From contig NZ_JAHPIV010000015.1 in NCBI RefSeq assembly GCF_019039105.1, positions 1-64,000 of the forward strand: a stretch of DNA of 64,000 nucleotides. The letters are read 5' to 3'. This document shows positions 44,196-51,040 of this stretch, piece by piece. Origin of the DNA: Desertibacillus haloalkaliphilus. Its GTDB lineage: Bacteria > Bacillota > Bacilli > Bacillales > KJ1-10-99. The position numbers and the translations under genes are program-made. Under the pieces are notes generated by a model, which saw only the letters and a list, made by a program, of their open reading frames with translations, was not told the DNA's origin and did no database searches. The first letter of the stretch is position 1, and each line of letters opens with the position of its first letter.

Positions 44196-44243
44196 AAAAA
44201 CCCCGGGTGTTATTGGTATACAGTATACCAATAACACCCGGGG
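44196..44243. promoter_or_regulatory. 43-bp perfect palindrome: combined terminator and GntR operator
   Basis: Bases 44201-44243 form a perfect palindrome with 21-bp arms around one A, built as CCCCGGGTGTTA plus TTGGTATAC on each side. The centre (44213-44231) is the operator form TTGGTATACAGTATACCAA. To the left, AAAAA (44196-44200) gives a T-run for leftward transcripts, making an intrinsic terminator for the GntR gene. The same DNA lies upstream of the 43968 gene as its operator. Confidence 0.75.
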
Positions 44244-44323
44244 TGAGACAACTAATTTTCAGAAAATTTGATTTTTAACTATCTTTATAGTGGAAATAAA
44301 AGGCTATGTGGGTTGCATAACCT

Positions 44324-44998
44324 TTAATTTACTTGTTGTTTATTACCTTTAATCGCATCTACATAAGCTTTTTTAGAGTTTTCAATATGGATCTTCGTTA
44401 AATATTCAGCCATTTCTACTTCTTGGTTCCGTACTGCCTTTAACACATCGAGGTGCTCTTTCATTGACTCTTCCATTCGTCCCTCTAATTTATGACCCGT
44501 ATTTGCAAACGCACGAATGTAATCCATTAAATCCGTAAGCATCTCATATAATTTCGGACTTTTAGCAGCTTTATAAAGCACATGACTTATTTCTACATGC
44601 AGCTGTGAAATATCTGTTTTCTCACCGTTTAATACACTCTCTATTTTTTCAATCCACTTATCAAATTCTTTTTTCATTTGATCGTCCATTTTTTGAGCGG
44701 CTAGCTTCGCTGCGAGCACTTCGAGAGAAGATAAAATCGTGAATACTTCAATAACATCCTCTGTTGAAATTTTTGAGACAACAACACCTTTACGTGGTAC
44801 TGTTTTCACAAATCCTTGAGACTCTAAGCGAAACAGGGCTTCTCTAATCGGTGTTCGACTGATCTTCATTTTTTCTGCTAGCTCTCGTTCCACTAAACGG
44901 TCACCAGCTTTATAATCGCCTTCTAATATCATGTTCTTCAAATGTAAATATGCTCGTTCCCTGATCGAGATAATTTCTTCTTCAAACCAACCTTTCAT
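44324..44998 (-). CDS. GntR-family (FadR subfamily) transcriptional regulator
   Basis: A 224-residue regulator with the N-terminal winged helix LILEGDYKAGDRLVERELAEKMKISRTPIREALFRLESQGFV, then an all-helical FCD-type effector domain. The conserved ligand region has SHVLYKAAKSPKLYEMLTDLMDYIRAF, and a later His lies in EEHLDVLKAV-like helices. ATG 44998 is 8 nt from GGAGGT; ATG 45004 is too close. FadR-type proteins typically bind TGGTATACCA-like palindromes, and at least ten such sites occur at 30.6-45.0 kb, one (45017) upstream of this gene, so it is probably the regulon's autoregulated repressor. Confidence 0.88.
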   Translation of the reverse strand: MKGWFEEEIISIRERAYLHLKNMILEGDYKAGDRLVERELAEKMKISRTPIREALFRLESQGFVKTVPRKGVVVSKISTEDVIEVFTILSSLEVLAAKLAAQKMDDQMKKEFDKWIEKIESVLNGEKTDISQLHVEISHVLYKAAKSPKLYEMLTDLMDYIRAFANTGHKLEGRMEESMKEHLDVLKAVRNQEVEMAEYLTKIHIENSKKAYVDAIKGNKQQVN

Positions 44999-45016
44999 AT
45001 TCATTACCTCCCCAAT

Positions 45017-45027
45017 TTGGTATACCA
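45017..45027. promoter_or_regulatory. GntR-type operator upstream of the regulator gene
   Basis: TTGGTATACCA, 12 bp upstream of the regulator's ribosome site; implies autoregulation. Confidence 0.65.
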
Positions 45028-45346
45028 GTTAGTTCAATTATACATTATATTGTTTTTAAACTATATGTGTTTCTAAATTTAGAGTATTAAAATTTTAAAG
45101 TGTTAATAGTTTATCCAAACAACTATTGAAAGTCCAATGTATGAAACCATATGAATTAATTTCTATTAGTGCGAGGATATGAAAGGAATTACTGTATTAC
45201 TTTACAACCTTTAATATCATTTTATCCTTTTGACCTTTTTAGGTAGTATTAAGTGAATAGTTGGCCCGTATCAGACCAAGATTGACGACGATCAATCATT
45301 TACTGAAATTAATACTATTGCTAATGCTATTATTCTTACTATCAAT

Positions 45347-45382
45347 AACGATATCAATATTGCTATTAATATTGATATCGTT
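45347..45382. repeat. inverted repeat near partition genes
   Basis: 15-bp arms AACGATATCAATATT / AATATTGATATCGTT with a 6-nt spacer, downstream of the ribbon-helix-helix gene. The vocabulary (ATCAATATT, TATTGCTATT) matches the centromere-like array at 46.9-47.2 kb. The surrounding gap 45028-45430 has no gene. Confidence 0.6.
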
Positions 45383-45430
45383 GTCAATATTATTCTGTTC
45401 GAGTAAAGATAACTGATGGAAATTACGCTA

Positions 45431-45886
45431 TTATTTTAACCATCCCTTTTCAATAAAAATCTTCCGTAACGCTTCATTCACAAGTTGAGATTTGATCCCT
45501 TTTGAACCTCTCTTCGATACTTTATCGAGCACTTTCACGACATCTTTATCTAAGTAAAAACCTCTAAAAATGGGCTCATCTTTCTTTTCAAATAAGTCAT
45601 CGATAGCGTCACTACTATCATTATCAGTATTACTATCGATATTGTTATTAATATTGCTATTATTATCAGTATTAATATCACTATCATTTTTGATATTGAT
45701 ATTGCTATCATTATTAATATTATTATCAATATCAATATTACTATTTTTATTGCTATCAATTTCGCTATCGATATTGCTATTATTAATCGTTGATTGCTCC
45801 ATTTCATCCATGAGAGCATCTACAGGGCGTTTCCGACTTTTTCGTTTCATTTTTTCCTTCATATCATCAACTCTAGACACGTTCAA
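45431..45886 (-). CDS. ParB-like ribbon-helix-helix partition protein with Asn-rich middle
   Basis: A 151-residue protein in three parts: a basic N-terminus (KEKMKRKSRKRP); a low-complexity central stretch (about residues 35-92) of Asn/Asp/Ser/Ile runs; and a C-terminal region (FYLDKDVVKVLDKVSKRGSKGIKSQLVNEALRKIF) that looks like a DNA-binding ribbon-helix-helix. Its TTG start overlaps the end of parA by 14 nt, the usual layout of a ParA partner. The DNA encoding the Asn-rich stretch is itself composed of ATTATTATC/ATATTGCTATT-type repeats resembling the upstream array. Probable role: centromere-binding adaptor and regulator of its operon. Confidence 0.7.
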   Translation of the reverse strand: MNVSRVDDMKEKMKRKSRKRPVDALMDEMEQSTINNSNIDSEIDSNKNSNIDIDNNINNDSNINIKNDSDINTDNNSNINNNIDSNTDNDSSDAIDDLFEKKDEPIFRGFYLDKDVVKVLDKVSKRGSKGIKSQLVNEALRKIFIEKGWLK

Positions 45887-46637
45887 TCACTTCCTTCACA
45901 AAATTTTTGTATTGCTTAATAGCCTGAGAAAGTTCAGGATTATCAAAAAAACCATAGACAGCTAACCTTCCTGTAGCAGCACGACGCTGAATGATGGTAT
46001 CAAAGCATAGGTCATCGTATTCTTCAGCAATTATTTCAACAATGGCTTTAGAGTCTGTACGTCGAGAATCATTTAGGGTTCTTAGGATTCCTAATTCTTT
46101 TAGATCTGGATTTGTACGTTCCTTTACCCCCTCAACCATATCTAAAAATCGATCAATCGCTCGAAAAGAAAACTGAGAAGCTTCGGTTACAATCAATACA
46201 TGTGTACTGGCTGACAATGCGTTTATCGTTTGTTCACTTAAAGAAGGAGGAGTATCAATAATGATGTAGTCATAGTCATCCATAACGGGTTGAAGCGATT
46301 GTTTAAGTGCAAGTGATGGGTTTCCTTCATACTTCCGATATAAAAATTGACTAATAGTTGCTAGGTAATCATTTGCAGGTAAAAGGTGCATCGTATCAGA
46401 TAGCTTATGAATGAATGGCCTAACATCCCCAGATTTGATTCCTTCTAATACGGTTTGATCTTCAAACTCCTCAAAGACATCATCAACGTCACTTAGAAAC
46501 TGTGATAAGTTTCCTTGACTATCCATATCAATCGCTAACACATTGTGATTTTGACTTAATATGTATGACAAGATGCCACTCGTTGTTGTCTTAGAAACAC
46601 CGCCTTTTTGTAACCCTACCGTGATAATTTTCGTCAT
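45873..46637 (-). CDS. parA: ParA-family partition ATPase
   Basis: A 254-residue P-loop ATPase with the deviant Walker A KGGVSKTTTS (Ser where Gly is usual), AIDMDSQGNLSQFL and Walker B DYIIIDTPPSLS. It is short, without an N-terminal helix-turn-helix, so ParA type Ib (Soj/delta-like). AAGGAGG ribosome site. With the ribbon-helix-helix partner downstream and a large repeat array upstream it forms a complete partition module for this replicon. Confidence 0.88.
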   Translation of the reverse strand: MTKIITVGLQKGGVSKTTTSGILSYILSQNHNVLAIDMDSQGNLSQFLSDVDDVFEEFEDQTVLEGIKSGDVRPFIHKLSDTMHLLPANDYLATISQFLYRKYEGNPSLALKQSLQPVMDDYDYIIIDTPPSLSEQTINALSASTHVLIVTEASQFSFRAIDRFLDMVEGVKERTNPDLKELGILRTLNDSRRTDSKAIVEIIAEEYDDLCFDTIIQRRAATGRLAVYGFFDNPELSQAIKQYKNFVKEVIERV

Positions 46638-46893
46638 TTAAAAACCTCCTTACCTTTTCATATCTTTACTTTAAAATAGACAAACATTTGGTTATTAAAA
46701 AGAAGTCTAATATATAATGAAAAATCTACTAATTTATTGCCTTAACTATAGCATAGATTGACTGCTAGATTTGGTGAATCATGCCTTCAATATGATGACT
46801 AATTTCCATGTCTTTTACTTAAATCATTCAGTATTTGTCATGAAATGTTGAACTCTTCAAGATCTCGTTCATTTCAAGGGGGTAAAGGGTGTT

Positions 46894-46941
46894 AATAGCG
46901 ATAATGAAATCAATATTAATATTGATTTCATTATCGCTATT
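46894..46941. repeat. 48-bp perfect palindrome at left edge of centromere-like array
   Basis: Two 24-bp arms (AATAGCGATAATGAAATC then AATATT and its mirror) with no spacer. It directly abuts the 12-bp repeat array and lies upstream of parA. Confidence 0.85.
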
Positions 46942-47141
46942 GTTATTGCTATTATTATTGCTATTATTATTGCTATTATTATTGCTATTATTATTGCTAT
47001 TATTATTGCTATTATTATTGCTATTATTATTGCTATTATTATTGCTATTATTATTGCTATTTGATTATTGCTATTATTATTGCTATTATTATTGCTATTA
47101 TTATTGCTATTATTATTGCTATTATTATTGCTATTATTATT
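46942..47141. repeat. 12-bp tandem repeat array (ATTATTATTGCT), centromere-like
   Basis: About sixteen head-to-tail copies of a 12-bp unit equivalent to ATTATTATTGCT, nearly perfect, with one irregular unit near 47060 (CTATTTGATTATTGCT) that splits the array into two blocks. Open frames through it encode only poly-Leu or Asn repeats and are not genes. Position beside parA and the ribbon-helix-helix gene suggests the partition site. Confidence 0.8.
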
Positions 47142-47183
47142 GCTATTATTATCAATGTTGCAAGCAACATTGATAATAATAGC
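47142..47183. repeat. 42-bp palindrome at right edge of centromere-like array
   Basis: 20-bp arms (GCTATTATTATCAATGTTGC and its mirror) around AA. Its outer half continues the array sequence, so both array ends are capped by large palindromes. Confidence 0.8.
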
Positions 47184-47254
47184 GTTTTTAATACTGATAT
47201 TAATGAGTTGATCCACCTTCAGATTTACTAAACACCATCCATAAAAACATAGTG

Positions 47255-47345
47255 AATGATTTGTATACAAACGATTATGTTGTATACGAATGTAAACATC
47301 GTAATCAAATGTTTACATTGTAAACATAAAATAGCACTCAATATC
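47255..47345. repeat. GTATAC/GTTTACA repeat cluster upstream of the ParM operon
   Basis: Several related short motifs (TTTGTATACAAA, TTGTATACGAA, GTAAACAT, AATGTTTACATTGTAAACAT). It contains the 17-mer GTAATCAAATGTTTACA (47301-47317) that recurs exactly at 50416-50432. Probably binding sites of the ParM-operon regulator or ParR-like protein, or iterons. Confidence 0.55.
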
Positions 47346-47450
47346 TGTATACAATCATATAGGATAGTTCTGAACTAGTTTGAATATTTCTGTCCTATCA
47401 TGTAAAATAAGGTTAACATAGCTGATTTTACCAAGTTGGGGGTAGTGCTA

Positions 47451-47729
47451 GTGGATTCAGAGTACATGAAGGATGTAGCTAAGCATTTAAATGAAATAAG
47501 CTGGAAGACATTAGATGTGATTGATCGAAACGAAAACGTAACTTATTTGAAGTTGCTAGAGTTGTTATCAATTTCTAAAAACCTTGTACATAAGGAGATT
47601 GCAAGATTAGAAGGTGCGGTTTTAATAACGACAGAAAGAAATCCACTGGATAATCGGTCATTTTATTATCACCTCACTAATTACGGTGAACAAATATTAG
47701 CATATAAAGACAAACAAACGAATGTTTAG
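47451..47729 (+). CDS. small winged-helix DNA-binding protein
   Basis: A roughly 92-residue MarR/ArsR-like winged helix: a helical N-terminus, LKLLELLSISKNLVHKEIARLEGAVL as recognition region, and ERNPLDNRSFYYHLTNYG as the wing. Start GTG 47451 has a G-rich ribosome site 8 nt upstream; the TTG at 47436 is part of that site. It lies 11 bp before the parM-like gene and probably regulates that operon. Confidence 0.7.
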   Translation: MDSEYMKDVAKHLNEISWKTLDVIDRNENVTYLKLLELLSISKNLVHKEIARLEGAVLITTERNPLDNRSFYYHLTNYGEQILAYKDKQTNV

Positions 47730-47740
47730 GGGGATTTTAC

Positions 47741-48964
47741 GTGGTAGAACTAAATTATAAAGCTGGTAATGACAATGGGAATAGTGAGCATGACATCATT
47801 CTAAATGGACATTTAATTAAGCAGCCGAATGTTTATAAAGAACTAAACCAGCTTCCATATGTTGATAATAAAACACCTGAAGAATTAATACCGAACTTAC
47901 TAGAAAACTTAATTGTAACTGTGCAATCAAGCGAAGTGTATGGTGGAAAAAGCGGAACATTTGTCATTGGAGAAAAAGCAATGAAAGAACATGCGAATCC
48001 AACTTCAATGAGAGTCCGAAGAGGGAAAAAGTATAGAGAATTGCTACCAATCATTAATACGCTTGGTGTAATTGGTGGCCAAGCTGTCATTGACGCTTAT
48101 CAGCAAAAGAATCAAATCGTTGAGGATATTACAGTCAAAGTTGATATGACGACGGCCTTGCCAGCGATGCAATGGAACCCTGAAAATGCGGAATCCTTTG
48201 CAAAGCGCTTTATGGATGGTTCACACAGGGTGACCGTTCATTTGAATAATACACCTGTTCACGTAAAAGTCATCTTTGAATATGTTTATGTACAAGCTGA
48301 GGGTGTCCCTTATGTCTTTGCATTACAAAAAGGCATCAATGGTGAAGTAAGAAAGAGTGATATGTTTAGCGAGTTTGCTAAAACGTACAACCTTCATGAC
48401 GTTGATGGAAAGTGGTTTTTAAAGAAACGAGTCATTCCACTTGATATTGGGGATGGAACAACAGAAGCTCCCGTTTTAGATGGGTTTAAATTTTTATCAT
48501 CATTAGTAGACGGAGAAAAAATCGGTCCTGGACACGCGATTGAAGAAGCATTTGGGAAGTTTAAACAAGACAACCCAGGTTTAGATAAAATCTCGAGACA
48601 GGATTATAGCAGATATTTAAAAGATCCATCAAGTAGATATCATGATTCCGCGGTCACTTGCATGCTACCATTTCTGCGAAGTGAATGTGAGAATGTCTTA
48701 GACTTCTTAGAAAGACAACTCGATGCTGTCAAAAATGAACTAGATGTTGTTTGTGTTTATGGCGGTGGAAGTATTCTAATGAGAAAGATCGTAGAAACGT
48801 TCTATGAAGATATAAAGGATATGGTTGAAGATCGAGGGATTAAACTCTTCTATACACCAACTGAGTACGCTGTCACTTTAAATGCTGAAGGATTGTATGT
48901 CTTTACCACAAGCAAGATTTTTAAAGACTTAAAAGAGCATCACGATCATGCTGTGAAAAGTTAG
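47741..48964 (+). CDS. parM: ParM/Alp-type plasmid segregation actin
   Basis: A 407-residue actin-fold ATPase. The N-terminal phosphate loop is AGNDNGNSEHD, the central Asp motif PLDIGDGTTEAPV, and the late adenosine motif CVYGGGSILM. It should polymerise and push plasmid copies apart, working with a ribbon-helix-helix adaptor encoded directly downstream. This is a second partition system besides ParA. Start is the ORF GTG with GGGGG upstream. Confidence 0.85.
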   Translation: MVELNYKAGNDNGNSEHDIILNGHLIKQPNVYKELNQLPYVDNKTPEELIPNLLENLIVTVQSSEVYGGKSGTFVIGEKAMKEHANPTSMRVRRGKKYRELLPIINTLGVIGGQAVIDAYQQKNQIVEDITVKVDMTTALPAMQWNPENAESFAKRFMDGSHRVTVHLNNTPVHVKVIFEYVYVQAEGVPYVFALQKGINGEVRKSDMFSEFAKTYNLHDVDGKWFLKKRVIPLDIGDGTTEAPVLDGFKFLSSLVDGEKIGPGHAIEEAFGKFKQDNPGLDKISRQDYSRYLKDPSSRYHDSAVTCMLPFLRSECENVLDFLERQLDAVKNELDVVCVYGGGSILMRKIVETFYEDIKDMVEDRGIKLFYTPTEYAVTLNAEGLYVFTTSKIFKDLKEHHDHAVKS

Positions 48965-49036
48965 ATTCTAAACAGCTCTTAGCTACCTTCTACTGAACTA
49001 GAAGGACCGGTGTTGAAAGGAGGTTCGAAGACGGAG

Positions 49037-49507
49037 ATGTCTAAAACAAAAATTATATCGGCTAGGCTCCCGGTACAAACATTAAATAAATTAGATCATT
49101 TAGTTAATCACTTTAACGAAAATACAATTGGGGATGTTAGCAGAAAATCTATTTTAGATGCTGCCATTCATGACCTTTATGAAAAATATTTAGGTGAACA
49201 AACCCCTTCTCAACAAGTAAGTGCAACACAAAGCGTGGAGATCGACAAAGAGGAATTCGATGAAGTTGAAACGAATCACCTCTCACCAAAACAAGTAGAA
49301 GAAACAAACGAGGATAACGAACGAAATGTTAAAGTCGCTCATAAGATTGAGTCCGATGATTCCCATCATGAGCAAGTAAACCAATCAAATATTGAGCATG
49401 TGGCTACAAACGAACCTGAGGAAAAAGACAATGATTCAGATTCCCATGACCCATTTGATGACCCGGATTTGAGTGATTTCTTTATAAAGGAAAGCCAACA
49501 AAACTAG
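49037..49507 (+). CDS. ParR-like ribbon-helix-helix adaptor
   Basis: About 156 residues: an N-terminal ribbon-helix-helix (KTKIISARLPVQTLNKLDHLVNHF, then SRKSILDAAIHDLYEKYL) and a long acidic, Glu/Asp/His-rich tail probably disordered. The C-terminal end is DPDLSDFFIKESQQ. It follows parM, the canonical position of ParR. ATG 49037 is used; AAAGGAGG lies 13 nt upstream and a TTG at 49010 is possible. Confidence 0.75.
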   Translation: MSKTKIISARLPVQTLNKLDHLVNHFNENTIGDVSRKSILDAAIHDLYEKYLGEQTPSQQVSATQSVEIDKEEFDEVETNHLSPKQVEETNEDNERNVKVAHKIESDDSHHEQVNQSNIEHVATNEPEEKDNDSDSHDPFDDPDLSDFFIKESQQN

Positions 49508-49548
49508 AAAAGCGAACCGTTGTGCCTGGTGCATAATGGTTCGCTTTT
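49507..49548 (+). terminator. terminator of the ParM operon
   Basis: 11-bp stem AAAAGCGAACC / GGTTCGCTTTT directly at the stop codon of the ribbon-helix-helix gene, with a T5 end. Confidence 0.8.
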
Positions 49549-49624
49549 TAGCATTATTAAAAGCGGTTAACAGCTTCTTATTTACGAAACAAAAGTAGAC
49601 ACCACTTGATTTCATGTGCGGTGC

Positions 49625-49717
49625 CTACCGCGACCACAGGGGGGTGGTCGCATGAAATAACGCGTTTACGTACTCGCGAAATGTTTCATTGTAGCGAACC
49701 GTGGGCCTATACACCAT
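49625..49717 (-). pseudogene. truncated copy of the MVYRP-family protein
   Basis: A 30-residue reading frame, MVYRPTVRYNETFREYVNAL continuing FHATTPLWSR, then stop. Its first 26 residues match the start of the 124-residue protein at 53007-53381 (MVYRPTVRYSEVYRDYVNTL). The start overlaps the stop of the 39-residue gene (TAATG). It may be a remnant of a duplicated cassette or a short functional peptide. Confidence 0.55.
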
Positions 49718-49836
49718 TACTGTGACGTCACCGCCTTATCAGCTAGGTTCAATATATCTTTAAGTACTCTCCTACCTTCTGACGTCAGGTAGACGTCCTT
49801 ACTTTCTAGCAAATAAAGTGCTATTTCTTTAGTCAT
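49717..49836 (-). CDS. 39-residue small protein, cassette copy 1
   Basis: MTKEIALYLLESKDVYLTSE followed by GRRVLKDILNLAD and a short tail. GAAGGAGG ribosome site. A 37-residue paralogue (53385-53498) shares the block SKDVYLTSEGRR. Both precede a MVYRP-type gene and face an XRE gene across a conserved operator region. Function unknown. Confidence 0.65.
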   Translation of the reverse strand: MTKEIALYLLESKDVYLTSEGRRVLKDILNLADKAVTSQ

Positions 49837-49877
49837 TGTACCTTCCTCCTTCCTCCTTGTTGTTTGGACGCCGCCTC

Positions 49878-49920
49878 GACGTCTTTGATAAAGCATATGG
49901 ACGATTGCTTGTCCACTATT
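49878..49920. promoter_or_regulatory. conserved regulatory region of XRE cassette 1
   Basis: Contains GACGTC (49878) and the block TGCTTGTCCACTATT (49906-49920), both repeated with similar spacing at 53522-53573. Likely the divergent promoter/operator bound by the XRE protein. Confidence 0.5.
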
Positions 49921-50014
49921 CCACACTTTTTATACAAAGTACCGCTTTTGTGATTAATAGACAGGAAAATGGCAATACTGGAGTCCTAACAGAGTTTAAG
50001 AGGAGGGATTTAAC

Positions 50015-50239
50015 GTGTTTGGATTGGGGAAACCACGTTCAAAGTTCGGTAAATTTTTAGATAAACATTCAATATCACAGGTAGAAATGGCAAAAGAGAG
50101 TGGAGTTAATAAAAATACTTTAAGTCGTATTGCCAAATCAAACGAAAACAGACCTTCAATGAAAAATGGTTCAAAGATTATCAAAGCATTGAAGAAAAAT
50201 GGTTATGATGTGGATTTTGATGACTTTTGGGATGCATGA
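50015..50239 (+). CDS. XRE-family regulator, cassette copy 1
   Basis: A 74-residue single-domain XRE protein. The helix-turn-helix is SQVEMAKESGVNKNTLSRIAKS; the start FGLGKPRSKFGKFLDKH and end VDFDDFWDA are shared with the paralogue at 53653. GTG start with AGGAGG. Probably controls the divergent small genes. Confidence 0.82.
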   Translation: MFGLGKPRSKFGKFLDKHSISQVEMAKESGVNKNTLSRIAKSNENRPSMKNGSKIIKALKKNGYDVDFDDFWDA

Positions 50240-50314
50240 CCGAGATAGGGAGAAATTAATAATGATAATAACCATAATAGAACGAACATTTAAAAATGAA
50301 GGTGGGGTTACCAT

Positions 50315-50419
50315 ATGGGTTTATTCAGTAAACCTAAGAGTGCTGGTGTAACGAAGAAGCAATCGAAAGCATTAGTTAAATTAGTAAAGAACAAAGGTAA
50401 ATATATTAAGAAGGTGTAA
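50315..50419 (+). CDS. 34-residue basic peptide downstream of XRE copy 1
   Basis: ATG with GAAGGTGGGG upstream; the product (GLFSKPKSAGVTKKQSKALV and a Lys-rich end) has about eleven lysines. Its beginning echoes the XRE N-terminus (GLGKPRS). Not in cassette 2. The stop codon overlaps the 17-mer repeat at 50416. Function unknown. Confidence 0.5.
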   Translation: MGLFSKPKSAGVTKKQSKALVKLVKNKGKYIKKV

Positions 50420-50520
50420 TCAAATGTTTACAACGTAATCATTTGATTACGTTTGATTACATTGTAACCGTTTGTATACTAAGTAATCATTTGTAAACAT
50501 TGTATACAAATGATTACTAG
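50416..50520. repeat. repeat cluster related to 47.3 kb
   Basis: Overlapping copies of AATCATTTG, GATTACGTTTGATTAC, TTTGTATACT and ATTGTATACAAATGATTAC. It shares the exact 17-mer GTAATCAAATGTTTACA with 47301-47317. The rest of the gap to 51040 is AT-rich without a gene and could include an origin. Confidence 0.55.
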
Positions 50521-51040
50521 ACTTGATTTTAAAAAGGTCAGTTTGTATGTTAGAAGCAGAAGATTTTATTTTATGAAATTATAAATTTTTCTTCACCATT
50601 TTTATAATAAAAGATTCATATATATCTTAAAGACATCAATTAATTAAATATAAAAGATCAATTTTAGATAAAGAATTCAATAAATATAAAGAGAAATTCA
50701 AAGCCTTTGTAGAGACTATTTCTACTAGGGTTTTGAGAGTTTTTAAGAACCGGCAAGATCAAATAATTAACAATACACATTCTAGCTAATTCAATAATTA
50801 ACATCTATACACCATGATTTAAAAGAATTAAGAAACTAACAAGAGTTTTTATAAAGATTACACATATTCACAGCCATACATATAAAAGTCTATAAGTTTG
50901 AAGTCTCGGGTTATTTTCTAGCATTTGCTTAAAAGTTATACAGAAACAAAAAAAGAAGCAAAGAATCAACTTTGCTTCTTACTCATTTATAAATGATATC
51001 ATTTTTAAAGAACGACGAATAAGCCTTTTTATCGTGATTT

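Noticed and set aside
45570-45965. Rightward Leu/Ser-rich 131-codon frame
   Set aside because: Antisense shadow of the Asn-rich partition protein.
46942-47141. Possible CRISPR array
   Set aside because: Units are only 12 bp and contiguous, with no unique spacers and no cas genes.
46889-47270. Long open frames on both strands encoding poly-Leu and Asn/Ile repeats
   Set aside because: They are translations of the 12-bp tandem repeat array; no ribosome site and no complex sequence.
47255-47345. Counting the GTATAC motifs here as part of the GntR regulon
   Set aside because: They lack the TTGG/CCAA flanks and form a different repeat family shared with 50416-50520, next to the ParM operon.
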